The notes below the pieces were generated by a model. It did no database searches. It was not told where the DNA came from and saw nothing but the letters and a program-made list of their open reading frames with translations. Source: Thraustochytrium sp. TN22 (taxonomy: Eukaryota; Sar; Bigyra; Thraustochytrida; Thraustochytriidae). From it: 64,000 nucleotides of DNA. The position numbers and the translations under genes were made by a program. Every line of letters starts with the position of its first letter. The first letter of the stretch is position 1. The stretch lies in assembly GCA_013306675.1 (NCBI GenBank), contig JABLUY010000143.1, positions 1-64,000 on the forward strand. The letters run 5' to 3'. Shown here piece after piece: positions 38,637 through 48,662 of this stretch.

Positions 38637-39860
38637 ATGTCGGCGCTGTTCGAGGGCCTGCAGCTGGGCGAGATGCGGCTCAAGCACCGCGTGGTGCTCG
38701 CGCCGCTGACGCGATTCCGCGCGGACCGCGAGACGCTGGTGCCGACGGACCTCATGCGCGAGTACTACGCGCAGCGCGCGACGGAGGGCGGCCTGCTCAT
38801 CACGGAGGCCACGTGCATCTCGCCCGAGGGCCTGCCGGACAACAACGTGCCGGGCATCTGGACGGAGGAGCAGACGGCCGGCTGGAAGAAGGTGGTGGAC
38901 GCCGTGCACGCCAAGGGCGGGCTCATTAGCGTGCAGCTCTGGCACACGGGCCGCATGGCGCACGAGACGATGCGCGACCACCCGATGGCCGACAAGGACC
39001 GCCTGCCTACCGTGTCGGCCGGCGACGCCACGGCGCCTGGCAAGACCACGGGCACGCTCTCGGGCGACCTGGCGCCCTACTCCAAGCCGCGCGCTCTGCG
39101 CGAGGACGAGATCCCGCGCCTCATCGAGGACTACCGCCGCGCCGCGCGCAACGCGCGCGCCGCCGGCTTTGATGCCGTCGAGCTGCACGGCGCACACGGC
39201 TACCTCATCGACCAGTTCCTCAACTCCAACACAAACAATGTGCGCAGCGACAAGTATGGCGGCAGCATCGAGAACCGCTGCCGCCTGCTCTGCGAGGTCA
39301 TTGAGGCGCTCGGCGAGATCATGTCCTTTTCGCGCGTCGCCGTGCGCATCTCCCCCCAGTTCGAGGGCAGCATGCGCTTCTTCGGCGCCTCGGACGACAA
39401 CCCAGAGGAGCTCTACAAGACGGCCATCAGCAAGCTCGACAAGTACAACCTCGCCTATCTGCTGCTCACCGAGCCGCGCTGGTTTGGCGGCAAGCACGAC
39501 AACGACCCGTCCAAGGACCCGGGCTTCTCCATGGGCCTCCGCAACCCGGCGCGCTTCCGCCACCTCTACCGCGGCCCTATCATCGGCGCCGGCGGTTTTA
39601 CGCCGCTCACGGCCGCCGACGCGGTCGTCAAGAAGGAGTATGATGCCATTGGCTTTGGCCGCTGGTTCATCTCCAACCCGGACCTCGTCACTCGCATTCG
39701 CGAGAATCTTCCGCTCAACGTGTACGACCGCCCTACCTTTTACAAGCACGGATCTCCGGACGGCTACACGGACTATCCTGTCTACGCCGATGTCGAGGAC
39801 AAGTCCAAGCTGGTCGCGTCCGAGCAGATCGGCTCCAGTCTCAAGTCCGCCAACCTCTGA
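38637..39860 (+). CDS. Old Yellow Enzyme-type NADH:flavin oxidoreductase
   Basis: 407 residues, the family's usual size. It is an FMN-dependent (beta/alpha)8 barrel enzyme that reduces activated C=C bonds of enones and related compounds with NAD(P)H. Evidence in order: RVVLAPLTRFRA, GGLLITEATCISPEG, VQLWHTGRM, the substrate-binding pair His184/His187 in ELHGAHGYLIDQFL, NNVRSDKYGGSIENR, RISP and the FMN-phosphate region IGAGGFTP...AIGFGRWFISNPDL. The His-His pair (rather than His-Asn) is as in plant and bacterial members such as OPR and morphinone reductase. The start at 38637 (MSALFEG) is the first ATG. No targeting peptide; probably cytosolic. The physiological substrate is unknown. Confidence 0.93.
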   Translation: MSALFEGLQLGEMRLKHRVVLAPLTRFRADRETLVPTDLMREYYAQRATEGGLLITEATCISPEGLPDNNVPGIWTEEQTAGWKKVVDAVHAKGGLISVQLWHTGRMAHETMRDHPMADKDRLPTVSAGDATAPGKTTGTLSGDLAPYSKPRALREDEIPRLIEDYRRAARNARAAGFDAVELHGAHGYLIDQFLNSNTNNVRSDKYGGSIENRCRLLCEVIEALGEIMSFSRVAVRISPQFEGSMRFFGASDDNPEELYKTAISKLDKYNLAYLLLTEPRWFGGKHDNDPSKDPGFSMGLRNPARFRHLYRGPIIGAGGFTPLTAADAVVKKEYDAIGFGRWFISNPDLVTRIRENLPLNVYDRPTFYKHGSPDGYTDYPVYADVEDKSKLVASEQIGSSLKSANL

Positions 39861-40472
39861 GCAGCATCTAACGAACACTAACTTAGACCAACCGCCTTCG
39901 TTCGCGCGTCAGATGCACGCCCGTACCGTACGCCCAAGCCATGCTGCAGTGCAAACATCTTTGCAGGCCTGACTGATCTCATCTCAGCCTTGATCTCATC
40001 TCAGCCTTGGTCCTCGCCCCACTCATTCTCATTCTTTGTTTTCTCTTGTTGGACTGCCATGCTCTGCCTGGTCTGCCTGGTCTGCCCCTGGTCTGCCTGG
40101 TCTGCCCCTGGTCTGCCTAGTCGCCCTGGTCTGCCCCTGGTCTGCCCTTGTCTGCCGGCCGCCGGCGGTCTACCAGTGGTCTTGCTCCTTGCTCGCCTTG
40201 CTCAGCTTGCTCAGCCTTGCTCAGCCTTGCTCAGGCTGTGAATGTGTTCTCGCGCTCGACCCGGAGTGCCCGCCTGAGTGGCCTGCATTTTCTATTCGCA
40301 CACCCACCCACACCTGGCATGCTCCGCGCCGCGCTCTCTATCATCGCTTGAGTACTAGTACTATCGCGGCGCTCAATCGTCACCACTGCAAGGTCAGCAG
40401 CGCGCAAAGCTCGGTCGCTCGATCGGCCGCAAGGGCAGGAGGTTGATCCTCCGGCAGGCGGCCTGCGCGGGC
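39861..40472. other. Spacer with a CTGGTCTGCC tandem repeat
   Basis: 612 bp. The centre is a degenerate tandem repeat (40062-40160), followed by a CTTGCTCAGC repeat (about 40190-40240). No gene seen. Confidence 0.7.
40062..40160. repeat. Degenerate 10/17-bp tandem repeat
   Basis: About seven copies of CTGGTCTGCC with alternating CCC spacers upstream of the EF-hand gene; then a separate CTTGCTCAGC repeat. Confidence 0.85.
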
Positions 40473-42234
40473 ATGGCGGGCCGTGCGCGGCGCCGCGCCC
40501 CTGTCGGCCTCCAACATGGCGGCGCAGGAGGAGCAACGAGGTCTCCTTCTCCGTCGCTAGCGGCAGCGGCAGAGGCAGCCGCGGGCGAGTCGGACTACGT
40601 GGCCAGGCGCAACGTGCTGCGGCTGCTCTTTGACTTTCAGGAGAAGCAGCAAGGCCAGCCGGTGGCGGTGCCGGAGGCGCGGCAGGCGACGCTGGAGCGC
40701 CTGCTGGACGCCGTGGAGCGCAAGCACGCCGTGGAACGGCTGCGGCGCGCACAGCAGGCGCAGGTGGAGAGCGCGTGCAGACCGAGCGACCAGCGCGTAA
40801 CGCTGGCCATCGCGCAGGACGGCTTGCGGCGCGAAGAGGAAGAGTGTGCGCGCATCGCAGAGCACTTCCGTAGCACCTTCGAGGAGGTGACGCGGCAGCA
40901 CAAGACGAACCGCGAGTGGCGCAGCAAGCAGATGCAGGACCCACAGCTGCAGCAGCAATTTGCGCAGAGCGCACGCCTGGCCACGGGCGACGCGCACGTG
41001 CGCGAGGCCATGGCGGCACAGATCCGCGCCATGGCACAGCAGCGCGTCACGGACCACCAGCGCCGCGCGGCGGCGCAGCGCCTGCGTGACTTCAAGGTCA
41101 AGCACCCGGAGAGCATTCGCAAGCCGGACAAGGTCGTGCCCATCAACAAGGTCGAGGTCACGCGCCCGGCGCCCTGCGCCGGAGCGCGTAAGAGAGCGCG
41201 GGCGCGCAAGGAGGCGCTCGCCAAGCTGCGCCGCAACTCCGGTTCGGCGGACGGTGCACAGTCGTCGCCGGAGAACGCTGGCTTGGCGGCGGCCGCCGCC
41301 GGACTCACGGCCGGCCCGCTCGGCGGCAGCTTTTCCGGACCGAGCGGCGCGAAGAAGGCCGGCGGTTCCAAGGGCGCCGCCGCCGCCGCCGCGCCCGCGC
41401 CTGCGACGACGAGCGGTGGTCCCGGATCGCTGGCCGGCGGCAATTCGGGCTCCGTTGCAGGTGGTGCCTCCGTCAAGGTCACAAGCAGGCGCGCCGTGCT
41501 GACCGACGGCGAGGAGGAGGTTTCGTACGCCGAGCGCTTCTACCGCACGCAGCGCTGCCTGTTCAACTCGATGCAGATGGACGCAGCGGAGCGCACCTTT
41601 CGGTCCATCGTCAAGGACCGTGACGATGACGTCAACGGCGTCGGCAGCGGCGGCGACGACGCGGGGGCCGGGGCAGCGGCTGCGGCCGGGGGCCCGGGCG
41701 GCGAGCCGGATTCCGTCGCGCTCAAGGTCAGCCAGCTCGCGCTGCAACAAAAGGGCGTCCTGGCGCGCAAGAGCATGACACTGAGCATGTTTCAGCAGGT
41801 CATGGGCCGCACCTTTGCGAACCCGAGCGAAAGCGTCATGGTGCGGCGCATCTATTCCGTCATGTGCGGGCGCGAGGCGGCGGATCGCCGCGAGGGGCTC
41901 ACCTTCGCCAAGTTCGCCACCTACATGTCGACGCTGCTGCTCGGCTCGTCGCACCAAAAGATCTTCTTGTGCTTTGAGATTCTCGACACGGACCGCGACG
42001 GCTTCATTTCGCAGCACGACATCTTTGCGCTGCTACGCAGCGACGCTGACTCCGCCCTGGTGGGCGACTTCGGCGTTCTCATGGCCTGGATCGTCGAGGC
42101 GCACGAGCGCCGAGAGGCGCGCGAAAGGGCCTTTCAGCAACGCCAACGTCGCCGTCGCGCCCTCCTGCGCAGGGCGCTGCGTGAGTTCACCGAGGCACGC
42201 GAGCGCCGCAGCAACGACGCCGAGGCCGAGGCCA

Positions 42235-42267
<33 letters not shown>

Positions 42268-43952
42268 TTGACAAGGATCTGGCTGGCCAGACCCTAGCAG
42301 GCGACGATCACGACGACGAGGCAGGAATGTCGCACGCCGGGTCGGCCGAGCTGCTCGCCGCGGTAGACGCGCAGATCGCATCGGACGACGACAGCATCTC
42401 ACTTGGCAGCTTCGACTCGGCGAGCGACTGGCTGCGAGAGGACATGCCGGAGCGCGACGAGCTCGAGGTGCGTGAACTGCACGAGCAGAACGAGGTCGAC
42501 AGCCGTATGGACTTTGCCGCCTTCCGGTCGCTCTGGGTGGGCCGCGGCCTCCCAGAACTCGTGCGCATGATCACGGACTCCTTCCCGCAGCTCGTCACGA
42601 CGCGCAAGGACCTCGCCTCCCGGGCGCGCGCCCACGCCGCTGGCGGTGCTCGTGGCTTGCGGGGCGGCCCCGCGGGTGCCGGACTCGCCGGCCGACCAGG
42701 CTCGGCCCTGCGCGAGGGCCGCGAAGACGAAGAGGGCGTGGACGGCAACGCCAAGCGCGCCAACTTCATGGAGAACGCGCTCTCACTGCAAAAGGCCAAG
42801 CGCGGCATGCTCAACACGCTGCGCAACCGAATCCGGGTCACCATGGCGGCCAAGAAGCAATTCAAGACGAGCCGCCTCGTGGTTGCCAACCAGGTGCTCG
42901 CTGATCACAAGGACAAGTCGTCGGTCGGGGAAGCCGGCGAGGCTGCCAATTCGCCGCCGCCGCGAATCCTCGGCGACGGCCCCACCGTCGAGCAGCAGCA
43001 TGGAGACCCGCAGGACGCACCGCAGCAAGAACAAGAGCAAGAACAGGAGGAGCAAGAGCAATCCCAGCAGGAGGCGCACCGGCCGGGCAAGTTCCTGCGT
43101 GAACTGAATATCAGCGTGGAGACGGCGCGCGCGGCCCGCGCTACCTTTGAGAAGATGGGCCCAGACTCTCTACGTGGGTGCGTGGACCAGGACGCCTTCG
43201 CCAAGGCGCTGGTGCACGCCCGTGTGGGTTTCGAGGCGCGGCCCACCGGCCATGTGCTGTGCGAGGGACTCTTTCGCGCCATGAACGAGGCGCGCAACGG
43301 GCAGCTAGCTTTTACGGAGTTCCTCCAGGCGCTGACGGTCGCGCTCCAGGGCACGCGGCGCGATCGTGCGCGTCTCACCTTTTATGCGCTCACCACGCCA
43401 GGCCGTGACGTACTGGAAGCACACGAGCTCGAGGCGCTTGTCGATGCCGGGCTCGACCTTGTGGATCCCATCCTCGCTGCCTACCTGATGGACCTTGTGG
43501 TGACGCGCGTCTCGCGCAGTGAGCATGCTGCCATCACCTTTCGCGATATGCTGGCCTTTGGCGAGGACGTGCGCCAGCGCAAAGCGGACCTCAGGGCGCG
43601 CGCCGAAACGGTGCAGGCGGCCGAAGAGGCTGCGGGCTGCGAGGATGACCGCGAGTCTCTCGGCTCTGCGCAGCTGCTGGCGCCTCGAGGTGGTCGCCGC
43701 TTGCAGCGGCGCCCAGGCTCACTCTCCTCCTGCAGCACGGCGCCGTCCGATTCGCATCTGCCACACCGACGCAGGCTACGCCAGCGCTCCATCACCATGG
43801 CGGACCGTCGTCCGCTCGAGGTCCGCATGGGCGACTACGAGCTGTGCAGCACGCGCGCGCAGCACGAGGCGCTCCTGAGGAGCCCCGAGGTGGACTACGT
43901 GATGCTTCACACGCTCGTGGAGGCCTTTCTGCCCCGCAGAAGGATCAAGTGA
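40473..43952 (+). CDS. Large EF-hand protein with coiled coils
   Basis: 1,159 residues; start at 40473 (MAGRARRRAP), the first true ATG. Residues about 40-240 are charged helical sequence (LRLLFDFQEKQQ, LERLLDAVERKHAVERLRRAQQ). A Gly/Ala-rich linker follows. One canonical EF-hand loop, DTDRDGFISQHD, sits near residue 507 in FEILDTDRDGFISQHDIFAL, with a preceding degenerate hand (LTFAKFATYMSTLL), so this region resembles a calcineurin-B/NCS-type module. A second, degenerate EF-hand set lies near residues 900-1040 (GQLAFTEFLQAL, AHELEALVDAGLD, ITFRDMLAFGEDV). An (Ala-Asp)n run near residue 590 comes from a GCCGAC microsatellite. The C-terminus is basic. Probably a Ca2+-responsive scaffold or cytoskeletal protein; its exact family is unknown. 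Confidence 0.78.
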
Positions 43953-44266
43953 TGCCGAAGACAAAAAGGTCTGGTCTGGCCATGCCATGCCATGCCATGC
44001 CATGCTGCATATAACATCGCGCGCATCGCCCACTGCCCACTGTTTGTACTAACTGCAACTGCTGATGATTCCTTGTCGTCTTCAAAAAGAACTTTCTCGA
44101 CACATACGTGCACACGCATACACACATACACACAGCCTGATGCCTGCATTTTATTCTCTTTACCACCGTGACAGGAAGCAAGTGTCCGCTTGCCTTCTCT
44201 CCGCTTGCTCTCACTCTCACTTTCACTCTCAGCACACTCTCTCGGAAGATGGGTTGTTTTCTCTCC
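43953..44266. other. Convergent spacer with CATGC and CA microsatellites
   Basis: Five CATGC units at about 43979-44004 and a CA-rich run at 44098-44138. No gene seen. Confidence 0.75.
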
Positions 44267-45785
44267 TCATGCCTCCTGGTCCGGCTGCTGGTCGTCTTCG
44301 CTCTCCTCGGTGGGATGCGCGACGCAGCGCAAGAAGTTGCATGCCTTTTCAAAGCCGATGTTGGAAGCGGCGACGGCTTCAATCCAATCCATGAGCAGGA
44401 GGTCCCTCGCAGGACCCAGCGTGTCGCAGTTCTCGTACTGGAGCGAGCGCAGCTGCATCTTCATGACGGTGGCAAACACTGCGAGCACAGTCTTGGGCAC
44501 GGTCTTGCTGAGATCCGGGCAGCGCGCGGCGTCCCAGTCCGCGCACTGGTAGGCCGCCCAGTCGTGGCCAAAACGCGAAGCGAGGAGGTCGGCGAGGCGA
44601 GGCTTTATGGAGTCCATGTCATACGAGGGCGAGTCCTCGTCGGTGCAGATGAAGTTGGAGGCAGCCACAGCGAACCCCTTCACGTAGGTGGCAACAGCAC
44701 TGGGAAAGGCAGTGGCGTTCTCGCCCTGAAGCATGTCGCGAAGCGCCTTGGGAGAGACGCTCGCGGGCTCGAGCCAGTGCTTGTGCGTGGTGCGCAGCGA
44801 GGAAGCGGAGAAGAAGTTGACATTGGCCGACGTGGTGACGGTCTGAACGGCATGCAGGGTGTATGCCGGGACGAAGAGCGCTTGGCCGGGCTGCAGCGTG
44901 AAGTTGCGCATGCCCTCGATCGCAGCCCCCCAGGGCGCGTCACTGCGGGCCTGGCGCGCCGACACGTGCAGGGACGGGTACACGGGGATCTTGGCGGTTT
45001 GCTCGATGGGCGCAAGGAAAAAGGTCTTTTGGCCCATCACCTGCATGTTGAAGTTGTGCGAGGTATCGTAGTGCAGCGCGGCCTTGACGCCAGGGCGGCC
45101 GAGCCAGAGGAAGGCGTCTTCGAGCTGGTCTTCCATGGCGAAGTCCTTGAGCGGATCGACGCCCTCGAGCGAGTCGGGCACGGCAATGTCCTTGCGCAAG
45201 GCATCGAGAGATGGATCCAGCAGGCTGCGCGCGAAGTACTGGTGCTCGCCGTTGGGGCCATCCTTGGCGAAGAAGTCGGCGGTGGGCACCGTGACGACCT
45301 CCTCAACGGGCTCGTGGCCCACGCCAGCGGCCAGCGCGCGCTGCGTGATGTCGTTGGAATCCTCGTTGACGAAAGCCTCGCCGGTAGGCCGGCGGCGCAC
45401 GCCCTCGAGCTCGGGGACGGCCGCAGCAATGGCCTCCGGGCTCCACGTCCGCAGCGCTTTCAAGTACTGCGCGTGCGAGCCAACAATCACGGTGGGCTTG
45501 TTGTGAAACAAGATCGCCCTGACCTGGTCCTCGGGCGACAGGGACCCTGACATGTCCCACATGTACACGGAGAGCCCGCTGGCGGCGTCGGTCTTGAGCC
45601 GCACCAGCGCCGCCGCCTTGACGTTCTTGCCCTCCATGAAGTACCTGAAGATGGACGTGGCCAGCCCAATAATCATCATCGCGCCGATCGCCTTGTACAC
45701 GTTCACGCCCGCCACCGTGGTCGGGCCGTTCCGCTTGCTGCTCGCCGCCGCAGCGCCGCCGCTGCTCGCCGCGCCGCCTGCGTCA

Positions 45786-45819
<34 letters not shown>

Positions 45820-45829
45820 GCCGCCTCAT
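44267..45829 (-). CDS. Membrane-anchored JmjC/cupin-type (Fe(II)/2-oxoglutarate) protein
   Basis: 520 residues; start MRRRGG at 45829. A poly-Gly run, encoded by a GCC microsatellite, is followed by one transmembrane segment near 45-65 (VYKAIGAMMIIGLATSIFRYFM). The protein would then be a single-pass (type II or signal-anchored) protein. The JmjC/cupin-8 core spans about 210-350: WLGRPGVKAALHYDTSHNFN gives the HxD iron ligands His253 and Asp255, NMQVMGQKTFFLAP is the beta strand with a conserved Lys for 2-oxoglutarate, and PGQALFVPAYTLHAVQ supplies the distal His326. This is the arrangement of FIH/JMJD5/TYW5-type hydroxylases rather than histone demethylases. The fold and ligands are well supported; the substrate is not predictable. 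Confidence 0.82.
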
Positions 45830-46620
45830 GCTGCCGAGCCCCGGTCACGCGGGATGAAGCTTGCGCGCGAGGGAATCGGAGGGAGGGCTTCTTGCTCTGC
45901 ACCGCGCGCGCGCCTCGCGTGGCCGCGCGCGAGCAGGCTGCTCGACAGATGATTGATTGACAGAATGGAATGCGCGTGCCGAAGTCGGGCACGAGTCCAA
46001 GCCGTTACGCCCAACTTCACCGTGCCGCCGCGACAACCGCTTACAGCCCGTTCCGAAACGGCGCAAAGGCCGCGGCGTCGTGCACGACTCCGCGGCTCCG
46101 CAAAAAATGTGATCATGAATGGATGGACGGAGAGCGTCCAGGTCTGCCTGCCTGCAGACTGCCTACTAGCTAGCCAGCTAGCTAGCAAACCTGCATCGGC
46201 GCGGAGCCCGGGCCCGCTGCGATGGAGACGCGCGTGAGTTGGAGCTGGCCTGCACTGCACGACGCATGCACGGAATCGAGGAGCGACGGCGGGTGTGGTC
46301 TCCGCGCGAGGATGAAAACCTTTTGGCACACGCTTTCGCAATCGTGCCGGCCCGAGCGAAGGCGGTGAGGGCACTATCGATAGGGTTGAGCGCTGGAGAG
46401 AGGAGACGGGGAGAGACGGGGTATGCGAGGGCGAGCCTGACTGACTGACTGGCTGCGCATGATGCACAGACGTCTGCGGGCGCGTGAAGATTTCGCGCGC
46501 GAGAAGAATCCGCGCGCGCGAGATGAGGAGGGAATGCACCTGCTAGCATCGTATCGTCGAGTTCGACGTTGAGGTAGCAGCCAAGGCATCGTCGAGTTCG
46601 ATGTTGAGGCAGCAGTCAAG
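45830..46620. other. Spacer upstream of the disturbed surface-protein locus
   Basis: About 790 bp. It holds the JmjC promoter side, a CTAG-rich palindrome (46164-46187), a GACTGACTGACTGG run near 46436-46451 and a 35-bp tandem duplication at its right end (46553-46622). No intact gene. Confidence 0.6.
46164..46187. repeat. CTAG-rich palindrome
   Basis: ACTAGCTAGCCAGCTAGCTA, matching the blocks near 35990 and 50970. Confidence 0.75.
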
Positions 46621-46622
46621 GC
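46553..46622 (+). repeat. 35-bp tandem duplication
   Basis: Units start at 46553 and 46588 and differ at three C/T positions. The second copy ends at the point where coding similarity of the following fragment begins. Confidence 0.85.
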
Positions 46623-47605
46623 CCCTACACGCCGCAGATCATCCTGCGCAACCTGCCGTCCCCGTCCTGGGACAGCACCCCGGAGTACATCGAGTTCTAC
46701 AACGAGCTCATCATCCGCATCCGGCTGCGCGACATGACCAGCATCTCCACGCATGGGCTTCAGATCATGAGCGCCACCTTCCAGCTCAGCAACCCGGTGA
46801 CGGGGGAGGTGCTCAACCGCTACACCTTCAACAAGAACGACAAGCTGGCCCTCATGCACAGCAACTGGACGCCCTACCACAAGGACGGCCACTTTTGCAG
46901 CTACCACTACGCGTCCAACAACACGTGCCCGATGTTCTACGACGCGGACGGCAGCAGCAACCGCAACAACCCGTACTTGCCTGCCAACGTGCTGCCCCGC
47001 ATCGATGACGTCTGCCAGACGGCGGAGGACACGGGCGCCAGCGACTTCTTCACTTTTCTCCCGCGCTCCTGGTTCTCCTCCATCAACATCCCCACCGTTG
47101 ACATTGGCATCAGCGTCGTGAGCGTCGTTAACACGTGCGACGGCAGCACGGGCAATGCCACCTACCCCGGCGCCGACCCCAACAGTGCCGGCCGCCTGCT
47201 CCAGGACAGCGGCAAGGTGTCCATCCAGTACATCCAGCTCTCGGATAGCAGCCGCATCATCACCGAGTACTACGAGGCCTCGAGCGCCCCCACGGACGAC
47301 GCCGGCACCGCCACGGAGCCTCCCGTGGTGGCCAGCACGCCGGCAACCACCACCACCACCGACGACATGGGCGCCACCAGCAGCACCCTGGCGGCCGGTG
47401 CCATTGCCGGCATCGCCGTCGGGGCCGTGGCCGTGCTGGGCTGCGCGTGCTGCATCGGTGCCTGATTTGCTCCCGCAAGAAGGAGATGATGGCCGTGATT
47501 CGCGGCAGCGGCACGGTGCCGCCGGCAACATCGCGCCGCAGCAAGTCTGCGTCGCGCCGTCGCAACGCCCGTAAAAATCTCGGCATTAATAGAAACCAGG
47601 AGTGA
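46621..47605 (+). pseudogene. 3' portion of a surface-protein gene (ectodomain and TM), broken
   Basis: Coding-quality sequence begins at 46621 (PYTPQIILRNLPSPSWDS) with no start codon or signal peptide; a stop lies just upstream in frame. The ectodomain has Cys and N-glycosylation sites (NNTCPMFYD), a Thr-rich stalk (STPATTTTTDD) and a transmembrane helix (LAAGAIAGIAVGAVAVLG). At about 47455 the frame stops just after the helix. A +1 shift would continue as CLICSRKKEMMAVIRGSG and a basic tail to a stop at 47603-47605, so a frameshift or sequencing error is likely. The first in-frame Met is at 46734, inside the domain. It resembles the missing second half of the fragment at 47709-48611. Family unknown. 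Confidence 0.6.
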
Positions 47606-47708
47606 CGTTACAAGACCGCAGCCCGCTTGCGTGCTTGCGTGCTTGCGTGCTTGCTTGTTCGCTCGCTTGCCCGCGCTCTTGCGCTCTTGCGCTCTCGTAC
47701 TCCCAACC

Positions 47709-48611
47709 ATGGGACGATCTCTTGCCGTCACCGCCATCGCCACCATTGCCGCCCTGGCGGCCCTTGTCGCCCCTGCTGACGCTGGCTACACCCTGCCCCG
47801 CTCCACCACGGGCACCGTCTGCGACAACAGCGGCGACCCTGCCACGTGCAATGTCTACCAGTGGAACATGGCCTACCTCGAGTCCGACATCAAGGGCTAC
47901 TACGTCAAGTACCCGACTGTCTTCAGGGGCAAGCAGTACGAGGCTGCCTTCCTGGTGGCCATCGAGAGGAGCGCCCTGGACTTCACCTTCGACGTCTACC
48001 ACCGCAACCCGGCCCTACGCCTCAACTGCAGCGACGCCCACATGCTGGTCGGCGAGACGCTCGCGCCTGCCATCACCAACTACCGCGAGAACGGCACCCC
48101 CGCCTTCACCTTCGACATCAGCGGACGCATCGGCCGCGACGAGAACCTCAACACCTACTACGTCCACGTGCTCTTCAACAACCTTGTCGACCCGGGCCGC
48201 CTCTTCGTGCTGCAGTGCAACCACGATTACCAGGTCGTGCCGCGCGCGACGTCGTCTTCTGGCTCTACAACATCAACGACTCGTCCTACGAGGTCGAGGG
48301 CGACACCCAGACCCGCGTCCGTGTCAAGATGTCAAGATGGACGAGCTCACCCAGGACAGCCCGGACTTCATCGGCGTCCCGGAGGGCTGCCTTTAGCCTG
48401 GATGATGACATGCAGGACCTCTACCTCACGCCCACCACCACGGTGCAGCCGGTTGACCAACTGCCGGACGGCGCCTACGAGTACATCATCCCCTCCAGCA
48501 TCTATTTTGACGTCGCGGTCGATTTTCGGCCGCTCAGCCCGGGCCAGTACTCCTTCCTCATCACGCCGTACCTGCACAAGGAGGAGAGTAGCAATGGTAC
48601 AACACGTAAGT
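47709..48611 (+). pseudogene. 5' portion of a surface-protein gene (signal peptide and ectodomain), frame-broken
   Basis: ATG at 47709 opens a signal peptide (MGRSLAVTAIATIAALAALVAPADA) and about 180 good codons with Cys and N-glycosylation sequons (LRLNCSD). The frame is lost near 48240, where another frame continues (DVVFWLYNINDSSYEVEG). It is lost again near 48330, where an 8-bp tandem duplication (GTCAAGAT twice) shifts it, and again near 48390, before resuming as SLDDDMQDLYLTPTTT to about 48605. A consensus splice donor GTAAGT follows at 48606-48611. These are either pseudogene lesions or clustered sequencing errors. Beyond lies the 3' end of the minus-strand kinase gene, so the rest of this gene is absent. 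Family unknown; presumably a secreted or surface protein. Confidence 0.6.
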
Positions 48612-48662
48612 CTCCGTCAAGAACTCCTACCCCTGAGTGTGTGACGGAAATAAATCAACGCA

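Noticed and set aside
40062-40240. CRISPR-like regular repeats
   Set aside because: The units are short, degenerate and without unique spacers, in a eukaryotic intergenic region; they are a minisatellite.
40557-42017. Minus-strand 486-codon frame opposite the EF-hand gene
   Set aside because: It lacks any recognisable motif, while the plus strand carries a canonical EF-hand loop and coiled coils.
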